From the NCBI RefSeq assembly GCF_025961835.1, contig NZ_JAOQOK010000001.1, positions 1,922,001 through 1,986,000 of the forward strand: DNA of 64,000 nucleotides. Reading direction: 5' to 3'. The translations under genes and the position numbers were made by a program. Shown here piece after piece: positions 18,149 through 28,563 of the stretch. This DNA comes from Sphingobium sp. B2D3C. GTDB lineage: Bacteria; Pseudomonadota; Alphaproteobacteria; Sphingomonadales; Sphingomonadaceae. Position 1 is the stretch's first letter. Every line of letters starts with the position of its first letter. The notes below the pieces were generated by a model. It had not been told where the DNA came from, did no database searches, and saw only the letters and a program-made list of their open reading frames with translations.

Positions 18149-18637
18149 ATGGCCGACAAGACCAACGAAGGCTCGATGCAGGTGGACGTTAAGCTGGTGC
18201 GCGAACTGGCGAAAATGCTGGACGCGACGAACCTCACCGAGATCGAGGTGGAAGACGGCGACCGCAAGATCCGCGTCGCCCGCACCCCCGCCGCCCAGAG
18301 CGCGACCTATGCGCCGATGGCCGCTGCGCCCGCACCGGCAGCCCCGGTGGCTGCTGCTGCGCCCGTGGAAAGCGCTGCACCGGCCCCCGCGGCCGGTCCC
18401 GCCGCCGGCACGATCAAATCGCCGATGGTCGGCACCTGCTACCTGACGCCTGAGCCGGACGCCCCCGCCTTCGTCAAGGTCGGTGACGCGGTGAAGGCGG
18501 GCCAGACCCTGCTGATCGTCGAGGCCATGAAGGTCATGAACCCGATCACTGCGCCCTCTGCCGGCACGGTCCAGGCTGTGCTGGTCGAAAACGGCCAGCC
18601 GGTCGAATATGACCAGCCGCTGATCGTGGTCGCGTGA
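18149..18637 (+). CDS. accB: Biotin carboxyl carrier protein of acetyl-CoA carboxylase
   Basis: AccB carries the biotin that shuttles CO2 from AccC to the carboxyltransferase in fatty acid synthesis. The 162-residue product has an N-terminal domain ([22 protein letters not shown]), an Ala/Pro-rich flexible linker (about residues 50-88) and a C-terminal biotinyl domain with [10 protein letters not shown], where the Lys is biotinylated. The ATG at 18149 has AAAGGGAAG upstream; an upstream in-frame extension lacks homology. It is followed at 13 bp by accC. Confidence 0.96.
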   Translation: MADKTNEGSMQVDVKLVRELAKMLDATNLTEIEVEDGDRKIRVARTPAAQSATYAPMAAAPAPAAPVAAAAPVESAAPAPAAGPAAGTIKSPMVGTCYLTPEPDAPAFVKVGDAVKAGQTLLIVEAMKVMNPITAPSAGTVQAVLVENGQPVEYDQPLIVVA

Positions 18638-18650
18638 GGACACGCCAGCC

Positions 18651-20003
18651 ATGAGCATCGAGAAGCTGCTGATCGCCAATCGCGGCGAGATCGCCCTGCG
18701 CATCCACCGAGCCTGCCATGAGATGGGCATCAAGACGGTGGCCGTGCATTCGACCGCGGACGCGGACGCCATGCATGTGCGCTTGGCCGACGAAGCCATC
18801 TGCATCGGCCCCCCCGCTGCGAAAGACAGTTATCTCAACATTCCCGCGATCATTTCCGCCGCCGAAATCTCGGGCGCGGATGCGATCCATCCGGGCTATG
18901 GCTTCCTGTCCGAAAATGAGCGTTTCGCGGAAATCGTGGAAGCGCATGACATCATCTTCGTCGGCCCCAAGCCCGAGCATATCCGCGTGATGGGCGACAA
19001 GGTGGAAGCCAAGCGCACCGCCGGCGCGCTCGGCCTGCCGCTTGTGCCGGGCACCGACGGCGCGATCGAGGACATTGCAGACGCCAAGCAGCGCGCGAGA
19101 GAGATCGGCTATCCGGTGCTCGTGAAAGCGGCCTCCGGCGGCGGCGGGCGCGGCATGAAGGTTGTCCCCACCGAAGACGAGTTCGAGAGCCTGATGTCCC
19201 AGGCCAAGAGCGAGGCCAAGGCGGCGTTCGGCGACGACACCGTCTACATGGAAAAATATCTCGGCAATCCGCGCCATATCGAGTTCCAGATTTTCGGCGA
19301 CGGCAAGGGCAATGCCATCCATCTGGGCGAGCGCGACTGCTCGCTGCAGCGGCGCCACCAGAAGGTGCTGGAAGAAGCGCCCTCCCCGGTCATTTCATCG
19401 GCCGAGCGCAATCGCATGGGCACGCTCGTGGCCAAGGCGATGGCCGACATGGGCTATCGCGGCGCGGGGACCATCGAATTCCTGTACGAGAATGGCGAAT
19501 TCTACTTCATCGAGATGAACACCCGCATTCAGGTCGAACATCCGGTGACGGAGATGATCACCGGCTTCGATCTGGTGCGCGAGCAGATCCGCATTGCCGA
19601 GGGCAAGCCGCTCTCGGTGACGCAGGACGAGCTGGAGTTCCACGGCCACGCCATCGAGTGCCGCATCAATGCGGAAGACCCGGTGACGTTCATGCCCTCC
19701 CCCGGCAAGGTGCAGATGCTCCACGTCCCCGGCGGCATGCATGTGCGCGTCGAAAGCGCGCTCTATCAGGGCTATAGCGTGCCGCCTTATTACGATAGCA
19801 TGATCGGCAAGCTGATCGTCTATGGCCGCACCCGCGAGGGCTGCCTGATGCGCCTCAAGCGCGCGCTTGAGGAATATGTCATCGAGGGCATGAAGACGAC
19901 CATCCCCCTGCACCAGAAGCTCATTGCCGACCCGGACGTGCAGAATGGCGATTACAGCATCAAGTGGCTGGAAGAATGGCTGGAGCGGCAGAAGGTCGAT
20001 TGA
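18651..20003 (+). CDS. accC: Biotin carboxylase subunit of acetyl-CoA carboxylase
   Basis: AccC carboxylates biotin on AccB using ATP and bicarbonate. The 450-residue product matches the family length. The ATP-grasp features are clear: [19 protein letters not shown] at the N-terminus, the glycine loop [12 protein letters not shown] near residue 165, [38 protein letters not shown], and [18 protein letters not shown] with the catalytic Arg/Glu. It forms an operon with accB, and its stop codon overlaps the likely TTG start of a GNAT gene. Confidence 0.98.
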   Translation: MSIEKLLIANRGEIALRIHRACHEMGIKTVAVHSTADADAMHVRLADEAICIGPPAAKDSYLNIPAIISAAEISGADAIHPGYGFLSENERFAEIVEAHDIIFVGPKPEHIRVMGDKVEAKRTAGALGLPLVPGTDGAIEDIADAKQRAREIGYPVLVKAASGGGGRGMKVVPTEDEFESLMSQAKSEAKAAFGDDTVYMEKYLGNPRHIEFQIFGDGKGNAIHLGERDCSLQRRHQKVLEEAPSPVISSAERNRMGTLVAKAMADMGYRGAGTIEFLYENGEFYFIEMNTRIQVEHPVTEMITGFDLVREQIRIAEGKPLSVTQDELEFHGHAIECRINAEDPVTFMPSPGKVQMLHVPGGMHVRVESALYQGYSVPPYYDSMIGKLIVYGRTREGCLMRLKRALEEYVIEGMKTTIPLHQKLIADPDVQNGDYSIKWLEEWLERQKVD

Positions 20004-20530
20004 GCGGACAACCGCCACTGCGCATCCGTCCGGTCGCCCCGGCGGATGCGGAGGCCGTCACGGCGATCTACGCCCATCATGTGCAGCATGGCACAGCGAC
20101 CTTCGATACGCAGGCGCCCACGGCCGAGCAATGGCGCGAGAAGATCGCGCATCTCGCTGAGCGGGGCTGGCCCTTCCTCGTTGCGGAAGATGAGAACGGC
20201 GCGGTGATCGGCTATGCCTATGCCGCGCAATTCCGCGACCGCCCCGCCTACGCTCATGCCTGCGAGGACAGCGTCTATCTCCATCCCGCGAAGACCGGCC
20301 AGGGCATCGGCAAAGCGCTGCTGGCGGCGCTGATCCCCGCAGCCGGCGCGGCAGGCTTCACCCAGATGCTCGGCGTGATCGCCGGCGGCGAGGACGCCTC
20401 GGTCGCGCTCCATGCCGGCCAGGGCTTTCGCCACGCAGGACGCATGGAGAAGGTCGGCTATAAATTCGGCCGCTGGCTGGACACCATCTACATGCAGCGG
20501 GCCTTGCCCTGCGACGACCAGACGGCCTGA
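20000..20530 (+). CDS. GNAT-family acetyltransferase, phosphinothricin/methionine-sulfone type
   Basis: About 176 residues. [21 protein letters not shown] and [19 protein letters not shown] match the Pat/MddA-type GNAT family that acetylates phosphinothricin, methionine sulfone or similar amines. The acetyl-CoA loop is [11 protein letters not shown] near residue 105, followed by [24 protein letters not shown] favour the TTG at 20000, which overlaps the accC stop (TTGA) and has AGAAGG just upstream. An in-frame ATG at 19964 inside accC is possible. Coupling to accC suggests co-expression; the natural substrate is unknown. Confidence 0.82.
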   Translation: MSGQPPLRIRPVAPADAEAVTAIYAHHVQHGTATFDTQAPTAEQWREKIAHLAERGWPFLVAEDENGAVIGYAYAAQFRDRPAYAHACEDSVYLHPAKTGQGIGKALLAALIPAAGAAGFTQMLGVIAGGEDASVALHAGQGFRHAGRMEKVGYKFGRWLDTIYMQRALPCDDQTA

Positions 20531-20558
20531 CGGACGGGCAAACGAAAAGGATCAGGCG

Positions 20559-20897
20559 ATGAAGGCGACCATCTACCACAACCCCCGCTGCTCGAAATCC
20601 CGCGAGGCACTGGCGATCCTGCAGGAAACGCCGGGCGTCGAGGTGGAGATCGTCGAATATCTCAAGGCCCCGCCGAGCCGCGACACGCTCGCCGCCCTCT
20701 ATCAGCGCGCGGACCTCACCCCGCGCGAGGGCCTGCGCAAGGCCGAGGACGGCGCCAAGGCCCTCAAGGACGCGGACGACGCCGCCATCCTCGACGCCAT
20801 GGCTGCCGACCCCATCCTGATCGAACGCCCGCTGGTGGCGACCGAAAAAGGCGTGCGGCTGGGCCGTCCGCCGGAGACGGTGCGGGAGATTTTGTAG
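20559..20897 (+). CDS. arsC: ArsC-type arsenate reductase
   Basis: The product is a 112-residue thioredoxin-fold reductase of the glutaredoxin-coupled ArsC/Spx family. The active-site segment YHNPRCSKSREAL holds the single catalytic Cys (about residue 11), and the C-terminal RPLVATEKGVRLGRPPETV contains the conserved Arg/Pro motif. The ATG at 20559 starts at the family position; a longer in-frame extension is rejected. No other ars genes are near, so a housekeeping role rather than a resistance operon is possible. It follows the GNAT gene by 28 bp. Confidence 0.85.
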   Translation: MKATIYHNPRCSKSREALAILQETPGVEVEIVEYLKAPPSRDTLAALYQRADLTPREGLRKAEDGAKALKDADDAAILDAMAADPILIERPLVATEKGVRLGRPPETVREIL

Positions 20898-20957
20898 AGG
20901 GATTAGGTGGTTGTTGCTCAGTGCTGACAGCTCGGCCTTCCTCAGTTCACGACACCC

Positions 20958-21374
20958 GTGAGCTTTGCGGAACAGCCGAGTTCGCAACTCGGATGCACAT
21001 TTACAGTGGGGCTTGCGCTCGTCTTGGGCGGCTTGGTGTTTGCTTTCAAAACCGCTATTTTCGAGTGGACGATTGGCCCGCCGCCTAGAGTTCTGGAAAT
21101 CTCGACGGAAGTGGCTCGCTTGCAGTTTGAAGCCTGTATGCATGGCGCCACAGCAACAAAATTTTTAGGTCCGCTATCCGTATATGAGCCATTCTCGACG
21201 CGCGCCGGTGGGACTGTAGGCGAGGCCTTTCATTATCGAACCGCCGAAGGACAAATCTTAACTTGGCGCCGGCAGAGCGGCTCTGCTCGAGTTTCGGTCA
21301 GAGCCCTGCGGCCGCTCACTCAAGCACAGATTGATGCTCTTAACCGTTGCCTGACTGTGTCTGACACTTGGTAG
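20958..21374 (+). CDS. Hypothetical membrane-anchored protein
   Basis: I do not recognise it. The 138-residue product starts at a GTG, has one hydrophobic segment (about residues 13-31, VGLALVLGGLVFAFKTAIF) and a soluble C-terminal part with EAFHYRTAEGQILTWRRQSG and LTQAQIDALNRCL. The gene and its flanks are visibly lower in GC and use more A/T-ending codons than neighbours, which suggests recent acquisition. It sits alone between arsC and the convergent DUF427 gene. It could be a non-coding open frame, although its length and the membrane-then-soluble layout argue for a real gene. Confidence 0.45.
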   Translation: MSFAEQPSSQLGCTFTVGLALVLGGLVFAFKTAIFEWTIGPPPRVLEISTEVARLQFEACMHGATATKFLGPLSVYEPFSTRAGGTVGEAFHYRTAEGQILTWRRQSGSARVSVRALRPLTQAQIDALNRCLTVSDTW

Positions 21375-21430
21375 TTCTGGCAGCGGTCTGCTTCCGGATC
21401 CGAGCGTGGTGCAAGTAACGGTGCCGACGG

Positions 21431-21712
21431 TCAGCCGACCTCGACGCCTTTCCAGAAGGCGATACGGTCGCGGATCGCTTCCGCCTCGGGTTTGGGATCG
21501 GGATAATACCAGGCGGCATCCGGATTGTCGGCGCCATCGACATGCAGACTATGATAATGTGCCGTGCCTTTCCACGAGCAGACCGTCGTCGTGTCACTCG
21601 GGCGGAGGATGGCGGGATCGACGGCATCGGCCGGGAAATAGTGATTGCCTTCCACGACGACCGTCTCCTCGCTGCGGGCAATGACGGCGCCGTTCCAGCG
21701 GGCTTCGACCAT
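21431..21712 (-). CDS. DUF427 domain protein
   Basis: This 93-residue protein is of the DUF427 family, whose function is unknown and which is common in proteobacteria and actinobacteria. The diagnostic parts are VEARWNGAVIARSEETVVVEG, HYFPADAVD, CSWKGTAHYHSL and AAWYYPDPKPEAEAIRDRIAF with the terminal FW. The ATG at 21712 matches family starts. It is a single gene facing the low-GC hypothetical gene and is followed upstream by a pair of palindromic repeats. Confidence 0.85.
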   Translation of the reverse strand: MVEARWNGAVIARSEETVVVEGNHYFPADAVDPAILRPSDTTTVCSWKGTAHYHSLHVDGADNPDAAWYYPDPKPEAEAIRDRIAFWKGVEVG

Positions 21713-21770
21713 GCGGTGTCTCCTTAAGGTCCGGCGGGTGATAAGAGACCCGCCCCGTCCTCCCAACGCA

Positions 21771-21872
21771 CGTCACCCCGGACTTGATCCGGGGTCCCGC
21801 TGGTTTATGCGCCCTTGCTCTGACCAGCCGGTCACGAGAAAGCTGGACCCCGGATCAAGTCCGGGGTGACGG
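21771..21872. repeat. Inverted pair of family A palindromic repeats
   Basis: Two copies of the same hairpin (ACCCCGGA, 5-base loop, TCCGGGGT) lie at 21775-21795 and 21847-21867. They are in opposite orientation, and their flanks also match in inverted form (CGTC on the outside, TCCCGCT/AGCTGGA on the inside). This REP-doublet layout resembles REPIN/BIME elements. A third single copy lies at 14550-14578. The pair fills the gap between the DUF427 gene and the molybdenum hydroxylase. Confidence 0.8.
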
Positions 21873-21904
21873 TGGGGGAAGAAACATCCTCCCCCGCCCT
21901 CCCC

Positions 21905-24154
21905 TCAGACCGCCAGGTCCGCCGGCACCACGGGAAGCGAGCGGATGCGCTTGCCGGTGGCGGCGAAAATGGCATTGATGATCGCCGGGATCACCGGCGG
22001 CAGGGCCGGTTCACCGAGGCCGGTCGTATCATTGTCCGAGATCACCCATTCGACCACCACGTCCGCCGGTGCATCGACGATGCGGGGCAGCGGGTAATCG
22101 TGGAAGTTGGTGCGGTTGGCCGCGCCATCCTTGATCTCGATCTTCTGGCCGGACAGCGCCTGGCCCAGCCCGTCGATCACCGCGCCCTGCGCCTGATGCA
22201 GCGCGTTGATGGGGTTGATGATCTGCCGGCCGACATCGCCCGCAACCCAGACCTTATCGACGCTGACCTTCCCGGTCTTGGCGACGGTCACATCCACCAC
22301 TTCGGCGAAATAGCCGCGATGGCTGTAATAGAAGCCAAAGCCCCGGCCCTTGCGCACGCCGTCCCCAACATTGGCGCCGGCATCCCCGCCGGTGCGGCCC
22401 TTCCAGCCCGCCATCTGGCAGACCTTGTCGATTACCGCGCGGGCACGGCCCGTGTTGAACTCGGGTACGCTGCCATCCATGCCGGGGCGGTTGCCATGCT
22501 TCATCAGCCGCGCCTCGCCCAGCGTGCGACGCATCAGCTCGGGCAGGTCGAGACCGCCGGCCAGTGCCACCTCATCGAGGAAGCTCTGGAACGCAAAGGC
22601 CAGTGCATTGGAGCTCGGCGCGCGCAGATAGCCCGTCGGCACGTTGCTCTCGACATAGGAGACCGAGAGATCGACATCCGCCAGCAGGGGCGCCGGAAAT
22701 TCCGTCGCAGTCATGGCGGCGCCGGTGTCCGGCTTGCCATCCTTGCCATAAGTGATGAAATGGTCGGTAAAGGCCACGAGCTTGCCCGAGCCATCGATGC
22801 CGGCCTTGAAATCATGCCAGCCGCCGGGCCGGAAGAAATCGTGGCGCAGATCGTCGGTGCGGGTCCAGATCATCTTGATCGGCCGACCTGGCAGCGCCTT
22901 GGCGATCTGCGCGACCTGCGCCATGTAATCGTTCATCAGCCGCCGGCCGAAGCCGCCACCGATGCGCGTCATGTGGATGGTGATCGCCTCCGGCGCGATG
23001 CCGAGCGCCTCGGACACCACCTTGCGCCCGTCCGCCGGGAGCTGAGTCGGCGCCCAGAACTCGATCTTGCCGTCCTTGAACAGCGCGGTGCAGTTCTGCG
23101 GCTCAAGCGTTGCGTGGGCGATGTAGGGATATTCATAGCGCGCGGTGACGGTCTTTGCCGCGCTGGCCATGGCCTTGGCGGCATCGCCGGCCTTGTGGAT
23201 CGAGCCTTCCGGCGCAGCCGCCATCTTGGCCTCGGCCGAAGCCTTGAAAGCCGCGCTGGAGAAGCGCTTCTGCGCCTCCATATTCCACACCGGCTTCAGG
23301 GCCGAGCGCGCCTGATTGGCGACCCACCAGCTTTCCGCCACGATAGCCACCGCATCGTGCGGTCCCTTGGGATTGTAGCCGCTGTTGAGCGGCACCACGG
23401 CGATGATGCCGGGAAGCGCCTTCACCGCCGCCTCATCGAAGCTGGTGAGCGTGCCGCCATAAGCCGGGCATGCCTCTATCGCGGCGTGGAGCAGGCCGGG
23501 CTTCTTCACATCGATGCCGAACAAAGGCTTGCCCGCCACGATGGCCGGCGTATCGACGCCGATCTTGGACTTGCCGATGATCTTGAAGCTCGCCGGGTCT
23601 TTAAGCGGCACGGTCTTGAGGTCCGGCGCGGCGATCTTCGCGGCTTCCGCCGCCAGCTCGGCATAGGTCACGCTGTGCTTGGCCGTCGGCGAACCGGACG
23701 TCTGCGAGACGCGGCCGCCGCCGGTGGTGAGCGTGTCTTCCGGCACGCCCCAGCGCGCCGCCGCTGCCTTGATGAACATCTGCCGCGCCGCCGCGCCGAT
23801 CTGGCGCATGGGCAGGTAGTTCATCGGCGTGGTGAAGCTGCCGCCAGCGACCTGCATCCCGTAGGTCTTCTCGTCGGCAATGGTCGTCTCGGCGGTGACC
23901 TGCGTCCAGTCGACATCCAGTTCCTCGGCGATGAGCATCGGCAGCATCGTCTTGACGCCCTGGCCGATCTCCGGGTTCTTGGAGCCGATCACGAAGCGGT
24001 TGTCCGGCAGTACGCGGATGTAGGCGTTGATGATGACCGCCTTCTCGCCCGGCGCCTGCGCGAAGGCGAAGCGCGCATCGAAGGCCAGCACCGCGCCGCC
24101 GACCAGCGTCGCCTTGAGCAGCCCGCGGCGGTTCATGTTGAGGGGCGCGTTCAT
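21905..24154 (-). CDS. Molybdopterin-binding subunit of a xanthine oxidase-family dehydrogenase (IorB-like), Tat-exported
   Basis: Large subunit of a molybdenum hydroxylase that oxidises aldehydes or N-heterocycles. The 749-residue product starts [16 protein letters not shown], a twin-arginine signal ending FAFAQA, so it acts in the periplasm. [32 protein letters not shown] and the C-terminal [11 protein letters not shown], with the probable catalytic Glu, match IorB/aldehyde dehydrogenase large subunits. Its start overlaps the small-subunit stop (ATGA). There is no FAD subunit, as in the two-subunit isoquinoline oxidoreductase type. The substrate is unknown. Accessory genes xdhC and mocA-like lie divergently. 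Confidence 0.9.
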   Translation of the reverse strand: MNAPLNMNRRGLLKATLVGGAVLAFDARFAFAQAPGEKAVIINAYIRVLPDNRFVIGSKNPEIGQGVKTMLPMLIAEELDVDWTQVTAETTIADEKTYGMQVAGGSFTTPMNYLPMRQIGAAARQMFIKAAAARWGVPEDTLTTGGGRVSQTSGSPTAKHSVTYAELAAEAAKIAAPDLKTVPLKDPASFKIIGKSKIGVDTPAIVAGKPLFGIDVKKPGLLHAAIEACPAYGGTLTSFDEAAVKALPGIIAVVPLNSGYNPKGPHDAVAIVAESWWVANQARSALKPVWNMEAQKRFSSAAFKASAEAKMAAAPEGSIHKAGDAAKAMASAAKTVTARYEYPYIAHATLEPQNCTALFKDGKIEFWAPTQLPADGRKVVSEALGIAPEAITIHMTRIGGGFGRRLMNDYMAQVAQIAKALPGRPIKMIWTRTDDLRHDFFRPGGWHDFKAGIDGSGKLVAFTDHFITYGKDGKPDTGAAMTATEFPAPLLADVDLSVSYVESNVPTGYLRAPSSNALAFAFQSFLDEVALAGGLDLPELMRRTLGEARLMKHGNRPGMDGSVPEFNTGRARAVIDKVCQMAGWKGRTGGDAGANVGDGVRKGRGFGFYYSHRGYFAEVVDVTVAKTGKVSVDKVWVAGDVGRQIINPINALHQAQGAVIDGLGQALSGQKIEIKDGAANRTNFHDYPLPRIVDAPADVVVEWVISDNDTTGLGEPALPPVIPAIINAIFAATGKRIRSLPVVPADLAV

Positions 24155-24624
24155 GCGGCGGCTCCCTCTTCGAGGCCAGCCGCCTGTTTGATGGCCTTGC
24201 GGATGCGCAAATAGGTCGCGCAACGGCAGATATTGCCGCTCATCGCCGCATCGATCTGCTGATCGGTGGGCTTGGGCGTCTTGGCGAGCAAAGCCGTTGC
24301 GGAGACGATCTGCCCGGCCTGGCAATAGCCGCACTGTGGCACATCGAGCTGGGTCCAGGCCTCACTCACGGCCTTGCCGACCGGCGTCGTCGCGACATGC
24401 TCGATGGTGGTGATCTGCTTGCCCGCCGCCGTGCCGACCGGCGTGGTGCAGGAGCGCACGGCCTGGCCGTCGATCATCACCGTGCAGGCGCCGCACAGCG
24501 CCATGCCGCAGCCGAACTTGGTGCCGACCATGTCCAGATCTTCACGAAGCACCCAGAGCAGCGGCTTCTTGGGGTCGGTTTCGACCTGCCTTTTTTGCCC
24601 GTTGACCATCAGTTCGGTGGCCAT
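24151..24624 (-). CDS. (2Fe-2S)-binding subunit of molybdenum hydroxylase (IorA-like)
   Basis: This 157-residue small subunit has two [2Fe-2S] clusters. The plant-ferredoxin-type cluster is in [20 protein letters not shown] (about 40-58, plus Cys near 70 in VRSCTTP). The helical cluster is in [12 protein letters not shown] (about 98) and [13 protein letters not shown] (about 130). It passes electrons from the Mo site of the large subunit. It has no signal of its own, so it is probably exported as a complex by the Tat signal of the large subunit. It overlaps that gene by 4 bp. Confidence 0.93.
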   Translation of the reverse strand: MATELMVNGQKRQVETDPKKPLLWVLREDLDMVGTKFGCGMALCGACTVMIDGQAVRSCTTPVGTAAGKQITTIEHVATTPVGKAVSEAWTQLDVPQCGYCQAGQIVSATALLAKTPKPTDQQIDAAMSGNICRCATYLRIRKAIKQAAGLEEGAAA

Positions 24625-24769
24625 GCCGCTTCTCCCTCCGCAATGTCTCGATAAGCGGCGACATTGCCGCTCCTCTCGCCCCATTGTCAATGTCCGTAGG
24701 CTTGCAATAATGAGGCAGGCGAGAGATGGCAGCGGCACCCCGGCACCCACCCCGACACAGGACCAGCGC

Positions 24770-25687
24770 TTGAACGATATCGATGCCATCATCACCGCCG
24801 CGCGCGACTGGGCCGGCCAGCCCATGGCGCTCGCCACCGTCGTGGAAGCCTCCGGTTCCGCGCCAAGGCCGCGCGGCGGGCATATGCTCATCGCGGCGGA
24901 TGGACGCTTTGCCGGATCGATCTCGGGCGGCTGTGTGGAATATGACGTGTTCGCCATGGCCGAGCGGGCGATCACGAAGGGGGAGACCGGCCTGCGCTAT
25001 TTCGGCAGCACCGACCCCAGCGTGTGGGAGCCGGGCCTGCCCTGCGGCGGGCAGATCGGCGTGCTCGTGCAGCCGGTGAGCGAGGCGGGCTTTGCGCCGG
25101 CCTTGTTCGAGACGGTGGCGCAGGGCCGCGCGGCGGGCAAGGCGGTCGCCATCTCCACCGACCTTACGACCGGCAAGGCGCGGCTAGGGACGCAGGCGGG
25201 GCAGTTCGTCAATCTCTACGAGCCGGCGCGAAAGCTGCTGATCGTCGGCGCGGTGCAGATCGGCCAGGCGCTCTCAGCCATCGCGCAGACGCTCGGTATG
25301 GCGGTGACGGTCAACGACCCACGCGAACGCTTCCTGAGCGCCGAGCGCTTCCCCGGCGTGACGCTGAGCGACGCCTGGCCGGACGATGCCGTCGCCAGCT
25401 TCGCGCCGAATGCCGCCTGCGCGGTGGTCACGCTCAGCCACGACATCAAGATCGATGACCCGGCCCTGATCGCCGCGCTGGCGCAGTCGACCGGCTATAT
25501 CGGCGCGCTCGGATCGCGTGCCAATCATGCGCGGCGGCTGGAGCGGCTCGCGGCGGCGGGGGTAAGCGCGGACGAGCTGCGCCGGGTGGACGGGCCGGCC
25601 GGCCTGCCGATCGGCGGCCTTGGTCCGCAGGAGATTGCCCTCTCCATCGCCGCCGGCATGGTCGCGGCCTTTCGCGGGGCCCGCTGA
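24770..25687 (+). CDS. XdhC-family molybdenum cofactor maturation protein
   Basis: XdhC proteins bind and sulfurate or insert molybdenum cofactor for xanthine-oxidase-family enzymes. The 305-residue product has the N-terminal XdhC_CoxI domain ([22 protein letters not shown], then SGGCVEYDV) and the C-terminal Rossmann domain ([23 protein letters not shown], then [19 protein letters not shown]). I chose the TTG at 24770 because homologues begin NDIDAI; an ATG at 24710 lacks a ribosome site. It is divergent from the molybdenum hydroxylase genes, which it probably serves, and overlaps the next gene by one base. Confidence 0.88.
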   Translation: MNDIDAIITAARDWAGQPMALATVVEASGSAPRPRGGHMLIAADGRFAGSISGGCVEYDVFAMAERAITKGETGLRYFGSTDPSVWEPGLPCGGQIGVLVQPVSEAGFAPALFETVAQGRAAGKAVAISTDLTTGKARLGTQAGQFVNLYEPARKLLIVGAVQIGQALSAIAQTLGMAVTVNDPRERFLSAERFPGVTLSDAWPDDAVASFAPNAACAVVTLSHDIKIDDPALIAALAQSTGYIGALGSRANHARRLERLAAAGVSADELRRVDGPAGLPIGGLGPQEIALSIAAGMVAAFRGAR

Positions 25688-26295
25688 TGGCGCTGCCCGG
25701 CCTCGCCGTGGCGCTGCTGGCGGCGGGGCGCTCGATCCGCTTCGGCACGGCGGACAAGCTGGTGGCGGACCTCGGCGGACGCGCATTGATCGGCTGGGCG
25801 GCTGAGACCGGGCTGACGGTAGAGGCGACCCATCATCTGCTGGTGGCGCCGGCGGGCGTGGACTGGGGAAGCCATGCACCGAAATATCGGCTGGTCGTCA
25901 ATTCTCGGCCAGAAGTGGGGATGGCGCACTCTTTGGGTCTGGCGGCGGCGGCGGCGCAGGAAGCCGGAGCCTCGGCGTTGATGGTGCTGCTCGCGGATAT
26001 GCCGTTTGTCACGGCCGAGCATCTGGATGCGGTGCTTGGGCAGTTTGCGACGGATGGAGCGTCCGCTGTCTTCTCTTGTTCGCCCGAAGGCGTTGCTCAA
26101 CCGCCCGCGCTGTTTCCGGCGCGGGCTTTCGCTGATCTCCAAGCGCTTGAAGGAGATCGGGGTGCGCAGGGGCTCGCCACAGGGTCTGCGCTGGTGAACG
26201 CCGACGCACGGCTGCTGCTGGATGTCGATACGCCGGAAGACCTCGCGTGGGCGCGGGCCATGGTTACGAACACGGAGAGCAAAGCTCCGGACTGA
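25687..26295 (+). CDS. MocA-like molybdenum cofactor nucleotidyltransferase
   Basis: MocA-type enzymes transfer CMP (or GMP) to molybdopterin for the cofactor of xanthine-oxidase-family enzymes. The 202-residue product has the nucleotidyltransferase start ALLAAGRSIRFGTADKLVADLGG, where the usual GxSxRxGxxK loop is recognisable, and VLLADMPFVTAEHLDAVL (metal-binding Asp). Its ATG overlaps the XdhC stop (TGATG). With XdhC it forms a maturation pair for the divergent molybdenum hydroxylase. CTP versus GTP specificity is not settled by what I see. Confidence 0.85.
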   Translation: MALPGLAVALLAAGRSIRFGTADKLVADLGGRALIGWAAETGLTVEATHHLLVAPAGVDWGSHAPKYRLVVNSRPEVGMAHSLGLAAAAAQEAGASALMVLLADMPFVTAEHLDAVLGQFATDGASAVFSCSPEGVAQPPALFPARAFADLQALEGDRGAQGLATGSALVNADARLLLDVDTPEDLAWARAMVTNTESKAPD

Positions 26296-26329
26296 GCGCA
26301 CTCTCAATCCCGGCAGCATCACCCTTCCC

Positions 26330-26477
26330 GTGCTCCTGCGAAGGCAGGAGCCCAGGGCGTTTGAGAACCACGGCGACGTATAGAGAAAGTTCGCGCACAT
26401 GCCGAGCGTATCGGGTTCAAGTCGGCTGATTGATTGAAGCGCTTTACCGCCCTGAGCTCCTGCCTTCGCACGAGCAC
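26330..26477. repeat. Inverted pair of family B palindromic repeats (REPIN-like)
   Basis: Arm 26330-26359 contains the hairpin CTCCTGC-GAAG-GCAGGAG followed by CCCAGGGCG. Arm 26448-26477 is its reverse complement with two mismatches in 30 bases. The arms enclose about 88 bp without coding features. A second pair of the same family lies at 39823-39949. The element fills the 228-bp gap between the mocA-like gene and the kup stop; nothing else was seen there. Confidence 0.8.
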
Positions 26478-26523
26478 GAGAGAAATCTCGAGTTGCGGAG
26501 CGATGCCCTCTCGATGCCCCCCC

Positions 26524-28461
26524 TTAAATCTCCAGCTGGCTACCGAGCTCGATCACGCGGTTGGTCGGCAGGCGGAAGAACTCCATCGGGCTTTCCGCGT
26601 TGCGCAGCATCCAAGCGAAGAGCTTTTCGCGCCAGATCGGCATGCCGGGTCGGGCGGCCGGCAGCAGGGTCTGGCGCGTGAGGAAGAAGCTCGTCTCGAT
26701 CATGCGGAAAGGCTGGCCGCAGCCTTCCACCATCGCCAGTGCAGCGGGCACGTCGGCCTCTTCCATGAAGCCGTAATGGATCAGCACGCGATAGAAGCCA
26801 CGCCCGAGATCCTCGACCTGATAGCGATAGGAGGCATCGACCGTCGGCACATCGAGCACCTTGACCGTCAGCAGCACCACCCGCTCGTGCAGCACCTTGT
26901 TGTGCTTGAGATTATGCAGCAGCGCATGCGGCACGCCATCCGAGGTGGAGGTCATGAACACGGCCGTGCCCTGCACCCGCACGGCGCTGTTGGCGGCCGA
27001 GGCGACGAAGACCGGGATCGGCATGGCCGCTTCGCTCAGCCGATCGACCATCAGCCCACGGCCCTTGGCCCAGGTGGTGAGCATGGTGAAGATCACCAGG
27101 CCGACCAGCAGCGGGAACCAGCCGCCATCCGGCACTTTGGTCAGATTGGCGCCGAAATAGGCGATGTCCACGATGAAGAAGATCGCCAGCGCGCCATAGG
27201 CCAGCAGGCGGTTCCACTTCCACAGCGAGAGCAGCAGCACCGCGAGCAGGCAGGTGTCGATGAACATCGCGCCCGTCACCGCGATACCATAGGCCGCGGC
27301 GAGATTGCTGGATGAGCGGAACGAGAGCACCAGCAGGATCACCATCACCATCAGACCCCAGTTGATGACCGGGATGTAGATCTGCCCCTGCGCGCTGGCG
27401 CTGGTGTGCTTGATCTTGAGGCGCGGAATGAAGCCGAGCTGGATCGCCTGTTGGGTGAGCGAAAAGGCGCCGGTGATCACGGCCTGGCTGGCAATGATCG
27501 TCGCAACGATGGCGAGGATGACGAGCGGCAGGCGGAAGGCTTCCGGCGCGAGCAGGAAGAAAGGATTGCGGATCGCGTGATCCACCTGATCCGCCGGCAG
27601 AGAGAGGATGAACGCCCCCTGCCCCAGATAATTGAGCATGAGGCCGGGCAACACGAAGAACAGCCAGGAGACCCGGATCGGATTGCGGCCGAAATGCCCC
27701 ATATCCGCATAAAGCGCTTCCGCGCCGGTGACGGCGAGCACGACGGAGCCGAGCGCGAGGAAGGCCAGCAACTTGTCGGTCAGGAAGAACTGGAAGGCAT
27801 ACCAGGGATTGAGCGCCAGCAGGATCGCGGGATCGGTGGCGATATGCATGATGCCAAGGCCCGCCAGCGTCGCGAAATAGACCAGCATGATCGGCCCGAA
27901 AAGCTGGCCGACCCGCGCCGTTCCGCGCGACTGGATAGCGAACAGGCCGATAAGGATCGCCACGGAGATCGGCAAAACCAGTGGCGCGAAATGCGCGTTG
28001 ACGGTGATGAGACCTTCGGATGCCGACAGCACGGACATGGCCGGGGTGATCATCGAATCGCCGTAGAAGAGTGCGGTCGCGAAGACGCCGAGGATCACGA
28101 TCGGCCCGGTCCAGCGCTTGCGGCCGCTGCGGCGGTTCACCAGCGCGAGCAGCGCCAGACTGCCGCCCTGCCCCTTGTTGTCGGCCCGCATGATGATCGA
28201 GACATATTTGATCGTCACGACGATCATCATCGACCAGAAGATCAGGCTGAGCACGCCGTAGATGTGCAGCGCATCGGGCGCGAGCGGGTGGTGCCCCGCG
28301 AACGTCTCGCGGAAGGCGTAGATCGGGCTGGTGCCGATGTCGCCGAAGACAATACCCATCGCCGCCAGCGCCATCTTGCGCAGGCTGTCCGGGCCGTGCC
28401 CATGACCAGCGGCCGCAGGATTCCCCGCCGCAAAGTCTCGTGGCTGATCGGTAGGGCTCAC
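26524..28461 (-). CDS. kup: Potassium uptake protein Kup
   Basis: Kup is an inner-membrane proton-coupled potassium transporter. The 645-residue product starts at a GTG after AGGCGGG. It has about 12 membrane helices in the first 440 residues, beginning [24 protein letters not shown], the family signature. [35 protein letters not shown] and [24 protein letters not shown] follow. A C-terminal cytosolic domain ends with the conserved [25 protein letters not shown] region. It stands alone between a repeat element and the ccm operon. Confidence 0.96.
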   Translation of the reverse strand: MSPTDQPRDFAAGNPAAAGHGHGPDSLRKMALAAMGIVFGDIGTSPIYAFRETFAGHHPLAPDALHIYGVLSLIFWSMMIVVTIKYVSIIMRADNKGQGGSLALLALVNRRSGRKRWTGPIVILGVFATALFYGDSMITPAMSVLSASEGLITVNAHFAPLVLPISVAILIGLFAIQSRGTARVGQLFGPIMLVYFATLAGLGIMHIATDPAILLALNPWYAFQFFLTDKLLAFLALGSVVLAVTGAEALYADMGHFGRNPIRVSWLFFVLPGLMLNYLGQGAFILSLPADQVDHAIRNPFFLLAPEAFRLPLVILAIVATIIASQAVITGAFSLTQQAIQLGFIPRLKIKHTSASAQGQIYIPVINWGLMVMVILLVLSFRSSSNLAAAYGIAVTGAMFIDTCLLAVLLLSLWKWNRLLAYGALAIFFIVDIAYFGANLTKVPDGGWFPLLVGLVIFTMLTTWAKGRGLMVDRLSEAAMPIPVFVASAANSAVRVQGTAVFMTSTSDGVPHALLHNLKHNKVLHERVVLLTVKVLDVPTVDASYRYQVEDLGRGFYRVLIHYGFMEEADVPAALAMVEGCGQPFRMIETSFFLTRQTLLPAARPGMPIWREKLFAWMLRNAESPMEFFRLPTNRVIELGSQLEI

Positions 28462-28563
28462 TTGCCCGCCTGACTCGCAATCATCAATCGCGCTTCCCTT
28501 GCCCAGGCCCTGCCCTGAACGGGCGGCGCCCTAGCACTTCGTCGAGAGGCACGCAACGCACCA

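Noticed and set aside
20559..20897. Arsenic resistance operon
   Set aside because: Only an ArsC-like gene is present; no arsR, arsB/acr3 or arsH nearby.
21866..24214. 782-codon plus-strand frame opposite the molybdenum hydroxylase large subunit
   Set aside because: Low-complexity Arg/His/Asp-rich translation typical of GC-rich antisense frames; the minus-strand gene has a Tat signal and catalytic motifs.
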